Source of the DNA: Sphingomonadaceae bacterium
GTDB taxonomy: Bacteria > Pseudomonadota > Alphaproteobacteria > Sphingomonadales > Sphingomonadaceae
Length of the DNA: 18,993 bases
Direction: 5' to 3'
NCBI GenBank assembly: GCA_019239785.1
Contig: JAFAZM010000256.1
Span: 1-18,993, forward strand
The notes beneath the pieces are model-generated. The model saw only the letters and a program-made list of their open reading frames with translations. It made no database searches and had not been told where the DNA came from. Below are positions 6,451-13,403 of the stretch, piece by piece (the stretch's first letter is position 1; each line of letters opens with the position of its first letter). Position numbers and translations under genes: made by a program.

Positions 6451-7188
6451 TCAGAGTGTCATGATCCCCTTGCGTGGCTCCCGCGTGCCGACAGACTCCG
6501 CGCTGAGCGGCGCGCCTGCGTCGAGCAGGGCCTGGCGCCGGCCGGCCGGATTGGTGGAGAGTTGGGCGCGCTCGAAGGGGAAAGTCGCGGCGAAGCAGGG
6601 ATGGGCGAGGGCGCGTTCGACGAAGCCGGCAGTGCGCGGCCAGCGGGCCGCGTCGATCGCGAAATCGGCATAAGCCGCGTTGCGGAAGAAGCTGGCGACG
6701 GCGATGTCGGCCAAGCCGATCTCGCCGAACAGCCAGCCCTCGGCGGGCAGCTCGCCTTCGAGATAGTCGAGCGCGGCGGGGACGTCCTCGGCGATCGTCT
6801 TCTCGATCCGCGCCGCATCGCCCGGCTCGCCCCAGACTGCGGGGTGGACGCGCTTCTGGTAGAACAGGCCCCAGATGAAGAGGTCGCCGAGCCTGGTGTC
6901 GGCATATTCCTCCAGCCAGCGCGCGCGGGCGCGCTCGTTCGGCGTCGCGGGCAGCAGCGGGCGCTCGGGAAAGGCTTCGTCGAGCCAAGCGCAGATCACC
7001 GAGCTGTCGGTGAGCACGAGATCCTCGTGGAGCAGTACCGGAATCCGCCTGAGCGGCGAGAGCCGACCGAACTCCGGCCCGCCGAAGAAGGGCGTGATCG
7101 GGTCGATCTCGTAAGCGAGCCCCTTCAGCGCCAGGCAGGCGGTGACCTTGCGGACATAGGGGCTGACATAGCTGCCGATGATCTTCAT
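6451..7188 (-). CDS. Glutathione S-transferase family protein
   Basis: Soluble 245-residue two-domain GST. The N-terminal thioredoxin-like domain (1 to about 80) shows SYVSPYVRKV, with a Ser in the usual active-site helix start (S6/S9), RIPVL with the cis-proline, and DSSVI, the glutathione gamma-glutamyl contact. The all-helical C-terminal domain (about 90-215) includes GEIGLADIAVASFF, the conserved N-capping Asp motif. The start at 7188 has an AGGGAGCGGAG ribosome binding site; a longer open frame upstream overlaps the divergent esterase gene. The gene converges on the SRPBCC gene with 7 bp between stops and is divergent from the esterase gene with 40 bp between starts. Substrate unknown; known family members conjugate electrophiles or isomerise small molecules. 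Confidence 0.88.
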   Translation of the reverse strand: MKIIGSYVSPYVRKVTACLALKGLAYEIDPITPFFGGPEFGRLSPLRRIPVLLHEDLVLTDSSVICAWLDEAFPERPLLPATPNERARARWLEEYADTRLGDLFIWGLFYQKRVHPAVWGEPGDAARIEKTIAEDVPAALDYLEGELPAEGWLFGEIGLADIAVASFFRNAAYADFAIDAARWPRTAGFVERALAHPCFAATFPFERAQLSTNPAGRRQALLDAGAPLSAESVGTREPRKGIMTL

Positions 7189-7228
7189 GCTCCGCTCCCT
7201 GATCGACGCCGAGGCGGGGAGTATAGAG

Positions 7229-8497
7229 ATGTTTCGGCTGCTGCTAATGGCCATGACGCTGCTGTCGGCGTCCGGCGGCGCTTTCGCCCGTCCCCACCCG
7301 GCGCATCCCGGTCGCACGCAGCGCGCCCAGGCCCACGCCCCAAGCGAGGGCGGCGCGCTCGGCGCCGCCGTGCGCGATCTGTGCGGCAGGGACATCGCCT
7401 TGCTGGGCGAGGCGGATCATGGCGACGGCCGCACGGTCGCCTTCAAAGCGGCGCTCGTCCGCATGCTGGTGACGCGTTGCGGCTACAATGCGGTCTTTTT
7501 CGAGGCTAACCATTACGACTTTCTCGAATTTGCGGACCGGCTTCGAAGCGGCCAGGCGGTGTCGCCGGACCTGATCGCGTCCGCGGTGGGCGGCCTCTGG
7601 CGCTTCGACCGGGAGTTCCAGCCGCTCCTTCCCTTCCTGTTCGATCGGGCGCGCGCGGGCCGGCTGGTCCTCGGCGGGCTCGACGACCAGGTGGGCAGCC
7701 TCGGCTCCTTCTACGGGAACGACGAGATGCCCTCGGCCCTCGCCGCCAACCTCGCGGACTCCCGCAACGCCTTGTGCAGGCGGCTGCTCGACCGGCGCAC
7801 GCACGGGGCCGACGGTACCCATGCGGAGCCGGAGCGCAGCGAGACCTTGCGCTGCTTGGCCGCGATCGCCGAGGCAGTCCGGGGGCGCCGCGACGCCGAC
7901 CGCGCGACGCGTGCGGCCCAGCTTTCGATGATTGCCAGCCTGCAGCGGCTCATCACCCGGGATCGTTGGGCGACGCCCGGCGACATGACCCGCTACTCCG
8001 AGGAGCGCGACCGGTCGATGTACCTCAATTTCCTCTCCCTGGTGTCGCAGCTGCCGCCGCACCGCCGGATCATCGTCTGGGCCGCGAACGCGCACATCGC
8101 GCGGGACGCCACCCCGAGCGGCCAATATGCGGACACGCCGAACATGGGCGCTTTCGTTCGGGAGGCCTATGGCGGCCGGGCATTCTCGCTCGGCTTCACC
8201 GCTCTGGGCGGCACCCATTATTGGACGCCGCGGGAGCCGAGCCGGCCGATCGCGCCGGCCGCGGCGGGTTCGCTCGAAGCGCTGGCCCTGGCCCGGTCGC
8301 GGGCGGACGCCGTCTATCTCGATCGGGAGCGGCTCGCTGCTTTGGGTGAGGTGCCGGGAAGCCTTTTCCAGCACCGGCCGGCGTCCGCGCGATGGAGCAG
8401 GGTGGTGGACGCAGTGGTGGTATTTCGCGCGGAGGAGCCGGCGCAGCATGAAGGCGATCCGCGTTCGGCTGGGGCATCGGCAATTCCATCACCTTAA
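7229..8497 (+). CDS. Secreted erythromycin-esterase family protein
   Basis: Erythromycin esterase family (PF05139-type); characterised Ere enzymes open the macrolide lactone ring by metal-independent hydrolysis, but most family members have unknown substrates. The product is 422 residues. An N-terminal signal MFRLLLMAMTLLSASGGAFA predicts export with cleavage after A20; classical Ere proteins are cytoplasmic. Family landmarks: LLGEADHGDG (58-67), containing the E61/H64 pair equivalent to GExxHG; CGYNAVFFEANHYD (84-97); and IIVWAANAHIAR (281-292). The start at 7229 is supported by GGGGAG nine bases upstream and the signal peptide; an earlier in-frame start at 7178 would overlap the GST gene. 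It lies 77 bp upstream of the DSDSG-repeat gene. Macrolide resistance should not be assumed; a hydrolase or quorum/metabolite-directed role in the periplasm is as likely. Confidence 0.82.
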   Translation: MFRLLLMAMTLLSASGGAFARPHPAHPGRTQRAQAHAPSEGGALGAAVRDLCGRDIALLGEADHGDGRTVAFKAALVRMLVTRCGYNAVFFEANHYDFLEFADRLRSGQAVSPDLIASAVGGLWRFDREFQPLLPFLFDRARAGRLVLGGLDDQVGSLGSFYGNDEMPSALAANLADSRNALCRRLLDRRTHGADGTHAEPERSETLRCLAAIAEAVRGRRDADRATRAAQLSMIASLQRLITRDRWATPGDMTRYSEERDRSMYLNFLSLVSQLPPHRRIIVWAANAHIARDATPSGQYADTPNMGAFVREAYGGRAFSLGFTALGGTHYWTPREPSRPIAPAAAGSLEALALARSRADAVYLDRERLAALGEVPGSLFQHRPASARWSRVVDAVVVFRAEEPAQHEGDPRSAGASAIPSP

Positions 8498-8574
8498 GGC
8501 TGGCCAGCGCGGCGGCGCTCCTTTATGCTGTTGGGGAGGCGAGGGCTGTGCTCGCCGATAGAGGGGGATTTGTC

Positions 8575-8997
8575 ATGAAAGTCACGCGTAAGCTTAGCCG
8601 CCGCTCGTTCCTCGGCCGCGTCGCCGGCGGCGCCATCGTCGGCGGCGCCGCGCTCACCGTTCTCGGCGGCCGCGCGGAAGCCATGCAGGCCAGCGATTCC
8701 GACAGCGGCCCGAACGCCGATCCGCCCGGCAGCCGCACCGGCTACAGCGACAGCGACAGCGGCCCCAATGCGGACCGCCCCGGCCACGGCCATGCCCGCC
8801 GCTCCGGCCTGACCGACAGCGACAGCGGCCGCTATGCCGACCCGGCCGGCAATGGCCGCCGCGGCCGTGCGCGGGCCTGCACCGACAGCGATTCCGGTCC
8901 GAATTCCGACGGCGCCGGCCACGGCCGCGGCAACGGCGTGACCGACAGCGATCGGGGCTCGAACGCCGATCCGGGCGGCTGCGGGCGCGGCCGTTGA
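8575..8997 (+). CDS. Tat-exported Asp/Ser/Gly-repeat protein of unknown function
   Basis: The 140-residue product is of unrecognised function. Residues 1-36 form a twin-arginine signal peptide: SRRSFLG (8-14), then a Gly/Ala-rich hydrophobic stretch, ending in an AEA cleavage site. The mature part is almost nothing but five copies of the unit DSDSGPNADPPG followed by a Gly/Arg/His spacer, starting at D41, D59, D81, D104 and D124 (spacing 18, 22, 23, 20). The D-x-D-x-G...D pattern resembles calcium-binding loops, and Tat export would suit folding or cofactor loading before transport; both are inference. Two cysteines, C102 and C136. The start at 8575 is fixed by GAGGGGG at 8561-8567 and the Tat motif. 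It could instead be an unstructured cell-surface or spore-like coat component. Confidence 0.72.
   Translation: MKVTRKLSRRSFLGRVAGGAIVGGAALTVLGGRAEAMQASDSDSGPNADPPGSRTGYSDSDSGPNADRPGHGHARRSGLTDSDSGRYADPAGNGRRGRARACTDSDSGPNSDGAGHGRGNGVTDSDRGSNADPGGCGRGR
8692..8979 (+). repeat. Five degenerate coding repeats (DSDSGPNADPPG unit)
   Basis: Repeat cores begin at bases 8695, 8749, 8815, 8884 and 8944. The core is about 36 bp and the spacers vary in length, so the array has diverged by drift and indels in multiples of three. Synonymous differences between copies show selection on the protein rather than a recent DNA duplication. Confidence 0.8.
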
Positions 8998-9001
8998 GCA
9001 A

Positions 9002-9021
9002 GCGCCCGCGCAAGCGGGCGC
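9002..9021. terminator. Perfect hairpin with GCAA tetraloop after the repeat-protein gene
   Basis: GCGCCCGC-GCAA-GCGGGCGC: an 8-bp all-GC stem closed by a GNRA loop, starting five bases after the stop codon. No U-run follows, so it may act with the second hairpin or protect the mRNA 3' end. Confidence 0.5.
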
Positions 9022-9043
9022 CCGGTTCCCGATAGGAGCATTG

Positions 9044-9067
9044 GGCGGACGGGGCGACCCGTCCGCC
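9044..9067. terminator. Perfect 10-bp hairpin, probable bidirectional terminator
   Basis: GGCGGACGGG (9044-9053), loop GCGA (9054-9057) and CCCGTCCGCC (9058-9067) form a perfect 10-bp stem with a second GNRA loop. It sits between the convergent repeat-protein gene (stop 8997) and the methyltransferase (stop at 9077) and is followed on the plus strand by the T-rich TCCTTATC. It could end transcripts from both sides. Confidence 0.6.
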
Positions 9068-9076
9068 TCCTTATCA

Positions 9077-10135
9077 TCACTTATAGGCGATGGCGGCGCT
9101 CGCCGGGCCGCGCAGGTGCAGGATCTCGCAGCGCGAGAAGCCGGCCTCGAGGCACCAGCCGGCGAAGTCGGCGCCGGTGAAGTCGAAGGCGTCGCCGAAC
9201 TCGACCAGCATGTTCAGCGACATCATCAGCCCGAACGCATTCTCGCGGCGGGCGTCGTCGATGATGTTCTCGATCGCGGCCAATGCGCCGCCTTCGGGCA
9301 GCGCCCGCCAGGCTTTGGCGATCAGCATCTTCTTATGCTCGAGATTCCAGTCGTGGAGGATCATCCCCATGGTGATCAGGTCCGCGCTCGGGAACTCGTC
9401 GGTGAGGAAGTCGATCTCGCCTGCGCTCACCCGGTCCGCGAGGCCGGCCTCGGCGATCCGGCGCTCGGCGATCGGCTTCACGACGGGCAGGTCGTAGGAG
9501 CGGCAGGCGAGATGCGGATGCCGCGCCGCGACGATCGCCGAAAGCTGGCCGGTGGCGCCGCCGATATCCGCCATCGTCAGATAGGGCGAGAAATCGAAGC
9601 TGTCCGCGAAAGCCTGGAAATTGGCCATCGAGACGCCGGACATCGCATCCATGAACTGCTCGAGCCGGGCCGGATCGGCATAGAGCTCGTCGAACAGCGG
9701 CTTGCCCGAATGCTTGATCTCGTTCTGCGGCCGTCCGGTCTTCAGCGCCGGAACGAGGTCGCCCCAGAAGGGGTAGAGGCGGGCATTCGCCATTTCGAGC
9801 ATGCCGCCGACATAGCGGGGGCTGGCCCGGTCGAGGTAGAGCGCGGTCGCGGGCGTGTTCATGTAGCGGCCTTCGGCACCGTCGCCGCGGCGGGCGAGGA
9901 AGTCCAAAGCGACCAGCGCGTCGAGGAAGTCGGCGGTCGCACGGGGGTGCAGGCCAAGCTCGGCCTGCAGCTCGGCGCCGGTCCTCGGGCCCGAGGCGAG
10001 CGCGCTGAACACACCCAGCTCGACGGCGCTGAGCAGGGTCTTGGAGGCCCAGAAGGCCATGCCGGTCTCGAGGATGCGGTCGGGCGTTGGCTCGGCCTCG
10101 AGCGCGGGCTGGGACTGGACGGAAGCGAGGGTCAT
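9077..10135 (-). CDS. SAM-dependent O-methyltransferase (hydroxyindole/carminomycin O-MT-like)
   Basis: The 352-residue member of the small-molecule O-methyltransferase family (PF00891 type) transfers methyl from SAM to a hydroxyl of an aromatic or polyketide-like substrate. The N-terminal helical dimerisation domain spans about 20-110 (GMAFWASKTLLSAVELGVF). The Rossmann domain has the SAM motif ADIGGATGQL (189-198), SYDLPVV (213-219) with Asp215, and GMILHDWN (257-264), where His261 matches the catalytic base position. The start at 10135 has AGGAG nine bases upstream. It is a single gene, convergent with the repeat-protein gene and divergent from rimP. No biosynthetic cluster is visible around it, so the substrate is unknown. 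The third Gly of the usual GGGxG is Ala here (GGATG), which related enzymes tolerate. Confidence 0.85.
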   Translation of the reverse strand: MTLASVQSQPALEAEPTPDRILETGMAFWASKTLLSAVELGVFSALASGPRTGAELQAELGLHPRATADFLDALVALDFLARRGDGAEGRYMNTPATALYLDRASPRYVGGMLEMANARLYPFWGDLVPALKTGRPQNEIKHSGKPLFDELYADPARLEQFMDAMSGVSMANFQAFADSFDFSPYLTMADIGGATGQLSAIVAARHPHLACRSYDLPVVKPIAERRIAEAGLADRVSAGEIDFLTDEFPSADLITMGMILHDWNLEHKKMLIAKAWRALPEGGALAAIENIIDDARRENAFGLMMSLNMLVEFGDAFDFTGADFAGWCLEAGFSRCEILHLRGPASAAIAYK

Positions 10136-10155
10136 CTTGTCTCTCCTGGAATAGG

Positions 10156-10180
10156 GCCGGCCGCCCCAAGCCCGGCCGGC
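10156..10180. other. Inverted repeat in methyltransferase upstream region
   Basis: GCCGGCCG (10156-10163) and CGGCCGGC (10173-10180) pair with a 9-nt loop, 20 bp upstream of the methyltransferase start codon. It would fold in that gene's 5' leader or act as a protein site; nothing decides between these. Confidence 0.3.
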
Positions 10181-10221
10181 GGGAAAAGGCGCGCCGCCTG
10201 CGACGAAGCCGGACGGAGCTT

Positions 10222-10248
10222 GCGACCGAAGCGACCGAAGCGACCGAT
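10222..10248. repeat. Three tandem copies of a 9-bp unit (GCGACCGAA)
   Basis: GCGACCGAA occurs twice exactly and a third time ending in T, in the 269-bp gap between the methyltransferase and rimP. The rest of that gap holds the inverted repeat at 10156-10180, the rimP promoter and the rimP leader; I see no gene in it. Confidence 0.6.
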
Positions 10249-10279
10249 CCGGCGACGAAAATGCGGCTTTATTCGCCGC

Positions 10280-10308
10280 TTGCCGGGACCTGCCCTCGCG
10301 CCTATATG
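10280..10308 (+). promoter_or_regulatory. Candidate sigma70 promoter of the rimP-nusA-infB operon
   Basis: TTGCCG at 10280-10285 and TATATG at 10303-10308 with an exact 17-bp spacer (4 of 6 and about 4 of 6 consensus bases, respectively). Transcription would start near 10315, giving a leader of about 90 nt before rimP. It is the only convincing promoter-like pair in the gap. Confidence 0.5.
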
Positions 10309-10404
10309 CGAGTCACCTTCCTCGACATCGTGAGACGTTGAGGCTGGTCCCGGGGTCGGGGCCGGCACCGGAAGGCTTTGATTTTTGGCGGGTGACCAGA
10401 GCGC

Positions 10405-10953
10405 ATGGCGGATATCGCCGAACTGACCAGGCTGATCGAGCCCGAGGCGAAGGCCGAGGGGCTCGCGCTCGTGCGCGTGGCGATGATCGGCGGCAAGAGC
10501 GATCCGACCCTGCAGGTGATGGCCGAGCGGCCGGACACGCGCCAGCTCACGCTGCAGGATTGCGAGCGGCTGTCGCGGCGCCTCTCCGAGATGCTCGACG
10601 CCGCCGATCCGATCGAGGAGACCTATCGGCTCGAAGTCTCCTCGCCGGGCATCGACCGGCCGCTGACCCGGGCGCAGGATTTCGCCGACTGGGCCGGCCA
10701 CGAGGCGCGGCTCAACCTCGCCGAGAAGATCAATGGCCGCAAGCAGCTCGCCGGCACGCTGAAGGGGATCGACGGCGAGGAGGTGCTGATCGACGTGCCC
10801 GGCCTCGGCGAGACCCGCGTGCTGCGCGCCGCGCTCCATTCGGCCAAGCTGCTCCTGACCGACCGGCTGATCGCGGCGACCGCGCCGCTGAGCAGCGAGG
10901 GCGCCGAGATCGAAATCGCAGAAGACATTGAAGACACAGAAGGACAGGATTGA
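10405..10953 (+). CDS. rimP: Ribosome maturation factor RimP
   Basis: RimP assists assembly of the 30S ribosomal subunit. The 182-residue product shows the family hallmarks: an N-terminal alpha/beta domain with EAEGLALVRVAM-type opening, the central CERLSRRLSEMLDAADPI (about 53-70), and the signature YRLEVSSPGIDRPLTRAQDF, followed by the small C-terminal SH3-like barrel (about 95-165). The tail is acidic (EIEIAEDIEDTEGQD). It is the first gene of the nusA-infB operon, the usual place for rimP, and its stop is four bases before the nusA ATG. Confidence 0.95.
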   Translation: MADIAELTRLIEPEAKAEGLALVRVAMIGGKSDPTLQVMAERPDTRQLTLQDCERLSRRLSEMLDAADPIEETYRLEVSSPGIDRPLTRAQDFADWAGHEARLNLAEKINGRKQLAGTLKGIDGEEVLIDVPGLGETRVLRAALHSAKLLLTDRLIAATAPLSSEGAEIEIAEDIEDTEGQD

Positions 10954-10957
10954 AGAC

Positions 10958-12589
10958 ATGGCCACCGAAGCCCAAGCCGCTAACTCTGGGGCCCCCGGCG
11001 CGGTCTCCGCGAACAAGGCGGAGCTGATCGCGATCGCCGACGCCGTCGCGCGCGAGAAGCTGATCGACCGGATGATCGTGATCGAGGCGATGGAGGACGC
11101 GATCCAGCGCGCCGCCCGCGCCCGCTACGGCGCCGAGAACGACATCCGCGCCAAGCTCGATCCGACCTCGGGCGACCTCCGCCTCTGGCGCGTCGTCGAG
11201 GTGGTCGACGAGGTCGAGGATTATTTCAAGCAGGTCAGCCTCGAGGACGCGCAGAACCTCCAGCCCGGCGCCGTGGTCGGCGACTATATCGTCGATCCGC
11301 TGCCGCCGATCGAGTTCGGCCGCATCGCCGCCCAGGCCGCCAAGCAGGTCATCTTCCAGAAGGTCCGCGACGCCGAGCGCGAGCGCCAGCATGAGGAGTT
11401 CAAGGACCGGGTCGGCGAGATCATCACCGGCGTCGTCAAGCGCGTCGAGTTCGGCCATGTCGTCGTCGACCTCGGCCGCGCCGAGGGCGTGATCCGCCGC
11501 GACCAGCAGATCCCGCGCGAGGTGCTTCGCGTCGGCGACCGCACCCGCTCGCTGATCCTCAGCGTCCGCCGCGAGAACAGGGGCCCGCAGATCTTCCTCA
11601 GCCGCGCGCATCCGGACTTCATGAAGAAGCTGTTCGCGCAGGAAGTGCCCGAGATTTACGACGGCATCATCGAGATCAAGGCCGCCGCCCGCGATCCGGG
11701 CAGCCGCGCCAAGATCGGCGTGCTCAGCCACGACAGCTCGATCGACCCGGTCGGCGCCTGCGTCGGCATGAAGGGCTCGCGGGTCCAGGCCGTGGTGCAG
11801 GAGCTGCAGGGCGAGAAGATCGACATCATCCCTTGGTCCGAGGATCTCGCCACCTTCGTCGTCAACGGCCTGCAGCCGGCGACGGTGTCGCGCGTGATCA
11901 TCGACGAGGAGGAGAGCCGGATCGAGGTGGTCGTCCCCGACGACCAGCTCAGCCTCGCCATCGGCCGCCGCGGCCAGAACGTGCGCCTGGCCAGCCAGCT
12001 CACCGGCTCCGCGATCGACATCATGACCGAGGCCGACGCCAGCGAGAAGCGGCAGCGCGAGTTCATCGAGCGCTCCGAGCTGTTCCAGAACGAGCTCGAT
12101 GTCGACGAGACCCTGGCCCAGTTGCTGGTCGCCGAGGGCTTCGGCGCGCTCGAGGAGGTCGCCTATGTCGAGCTGGACGAGCTGGCCTCGATCGAGGGCT
12201 TCGACGACGAGCTTGCCGGCGAGCTGCAGAACCGCGCCCAAGAAGCATTGCAGCGCCAGGAGGAAGCCGCCCGCGAGGAGCGCCGCGCGATGGGCGTCTC
12301 CGACGAGCTCGCCGAAATGCCCTACCTGACCGAGGCGATGCTGGTCACCTTGGGCAAGGCGGGGATCCGCACGCTCGACGATCTCGCCGACCTCGCCACC
12401 GACGAGCTGGTGCAGAAGAAGCGGCCGGAGCAGCGCCGCCAGCGCGAATCGAACCGGCCCGAGGACAAAGGCGGCGTGCTCGCCGATTATGGCCTCAGCG
12501 AGGAGCAGGGCAACGAGATCATCATGGCCGCCCGCGCCCACTGGTTCGAGGATGAAGGGGAGGACGCGAATGCGGAAACCTCCCAATGA
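10958..12589 (+). CDS. nusA: Transcription termination/antitermination factor NusA
   Basis: NusA binds RNA polymerase and nascent RNA and modulates pausing, termination and antitermination. The product is 543 residues: an N-terminal polymerase-binding domain (to about 135), an S1 domain opening at VGEIITGVVKRVEFGHVVVDLG (about 152 on), then KH1 (GVLSHDSSIDPVGACVGMKGSR) and KH2 (LSLAIGRRGQNVRLASQL), and two C-terminal acidic helix-hairpin-helix repeats (ELFQNELDVDETLAQLLVAEGF and a second near 450-540). ATG 10958 is chosen because AGGA lies eight bases upstream and it follows rimP directly; a TTG at 10928 inside rimP is less likely. The end overlaps the ylxR start by 20 bp, and the ylxR ribosome binding site is inside nusA. 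Confidence 0.96.
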   Translation: MATEAQAANSGAPGAVSANKAELIAIADAVAREKLIDRMIVIEAMEDAIQRAARARYGAENDIRAKLDPTSGDLRLWRVVEVVDEVEDYFKQVSLEDAQNLQPGAVVGDYIVDPLPPIEFGRIAAQAAKQVIFQKVRDAERERQHEEFKDRVGEIITGVVKRVEFGHVVVDLGRAEGVIRRDQQIPREVLRVGDRTRSLILSVRRENRGPQIFLSRAHPDFMKKLFAQEVPEIYDGIIEIKAAARDPGSRAKIGVLSHDSSIDPVGACVGMKGSRVQAVVQELQGEKIDIIPWSEDLATFVVNGLQPATVSRVIIDEEESRIEVVVPDDQLSLAIGRRGQNVRLASQLTGSAIDIMTEADASEKRQREFIERSELFQNELDVDETLAQLLVAEGFGALEEVAYVELDELASIEGFDDELAGELQNRAQEALQRQEEAAREERRAMGVSDELAEMPYLTEAMLVTLGKAGIRTLDDLADLATDELVQKKRPEQRRQRESNRPEDKGGVLADYGLSEEQGNEIIMAARAHWFEDEGEDANAETSQ

Positions 12590-13403
12590 GCGGCTGACGA
12601 ACCAGCCAAACCCCTCCCCTTCAGGGGAGGGGCAAGGGGTGGGGGATGGGCTTCGCCGAGGCGATGGCGATGACGCTCCTGCCGAAGACCCGACAACCCC
12701 CACCCCAACCCCTCCCCTGAAGGGGAGGGGCCAGCACATCCCGGAGCGGACCTGCATCCTCTCGCGCCGCACTGCGGCGCGGGACGAGCTGATCCGCCTC
12801 GCGCTCGGCCCGGACGGCGAGGTCGCGCCGGACGTGCGGGCGCGGGCGCCGGGGCGCGGGGCGTGGATCGGGGTCGATCGGGCGGCGCTCGATGCGGCCA
12901 ATCGGAAGGGCAAATTGCGCGGCGCGCTGGCGCGGGCATTCAAGACCGAGAAGGTCGGCGTGCCGGAGGATCTCGGGGCGCGGGTCGAGGCGGCCTTGCA
13001 GCGCAATGCGATGGACCGGCTCGGCCTCGAAGCGCGGGCCGGCAACCTTGTCACCGGCGCCGAGCGGATCGAGACGGAGGCCCGCCGGGGCGGGGTCGAA
13101 GCTCTGCTCCACGCGGCCGATGCCAGCCCGGAAGGGCGCCGACGGCTCGACCAGGCCTGGCGGGTCGGGCTCGGCGAGGAGGGCAGCGGCCGCCAAGGTC
13201 TGGTTTTACCGGCGGAAAGACCCATATTGTCGTTGGCGCTCGGCCGCGAAAATGTGGTACATGTCGCCATCATCGATCGGGCCGCGGCGGCGCGTGTCGG
13301 CCACGCGCTCGGCCGGTGGCGCGCTTTTATCGGACGTGATGCTGAGTTACAGGCCGTCGCGGCTAACGCACCGGCTGTGGAATTGACGAAGGATTTTGAG
13401 TGA
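12570..13403 (+). CDS. YlxR (DUF448)/L7Ae-type RNA-binding protein carrying an in-frame palindromic-element insert
   Basis: Probable nucleic-acid-binding protein of the nusA-infB operon, 277 residues. The YlxR fold begins at IPERTCILSRR (57-67) and includes DELIRLALGPDGEVAPD and PGRGAWIG (94-101); an L7Ae-like part follows, about 145-250 (NAMDRLGLEARAGNLVTG). Known YlxR proteins start a few residues before the PERxC motif. Here about 40 extra residues (14-54, Pro/Gly/Asp-rich) separate the start from it, and they are encoded exactly by the 120-bp palindromic element at 12611-12730. ATG 12570 is supported by AAGGGGAGGA five bases upstream and by coupling to nusA. A GTG at 12639 inside the element, also preceded by GGGGAGGGG, is an alternative start. 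The stop overlaps the infB GTG by 4 bp. Confidence 0.85.
   Translation: MRKPPNERLTNQPNPSPSGEGQGVGDGLRRGDGDDAPAEDPTTPTPTPPLKGRGQHIPERTCILSRRTAARDELIRLALGPDGEVAPDVRARAPGRGAWIGVDRAALDAANRKGKLRGALARAFKTEKVGVPEDLGARVEAALQRNAMDRLGLEARAGNLVTGAERIETEARRGGVEALLHAADASPEGRRRLDQAWRVGLGEEGSGRQGLVLPAERPILSLALGRENVVHVAIIDRAAAARVGHALGRWRAFIGRDAELQAVAANAPAVELTKDFE
12611..12730. repeat. 120-bp double-hairpin palindromic element inside ylxR
   Basis: Each end is a 22-nt self-complementary hairpin, CCCCTCCCC / GGGGAGGGG around a short TTCA or TGAA loop, at 12611-12632 and 12709-12730. The two ends with their inner flanks (GGGGCAAGGGGTGGGGG and CCCCCACCCCAACCCC) are inverted copies, so the whole element is also one large palindrome with a 50-bp non-palindromic middle. 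The length is divisible by three and the ylxR frame stays open through it. CCAGC occurs just outside both ends (12602-12606 and 12731-12735), a possible but weak trace of insertion. Confidence 0.85.

Noticed and set aside
8692..8979. CRISPR-like array from regularly spaced repeats
   Set aside because: The repeats vary at third codon positions, spacers differ in length by multiples of three, and the block lies inside a coding frame with signal peptide and ribosome binding site.
10261..10341. A 26-codon open frame (MRLYSPLAG...) between the methyltransferase and rimP
   Set aside because: No ribosome binding site, it spans the predicted promoter and transcription start, and the product has no recognisable feature.
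10136..10404. A tRNA gene in front of rimP
   Set aside because: I looked for acceptor, D-loop and TTC-loop patterns and found none.
10928..10957. TTG start for NusA ten codons upstream
   Set aside because: It lies inside rimP without a better ribosome binding site; ATG 10958 has AGGA at good spacing and gives a typical NusA N-terminus.
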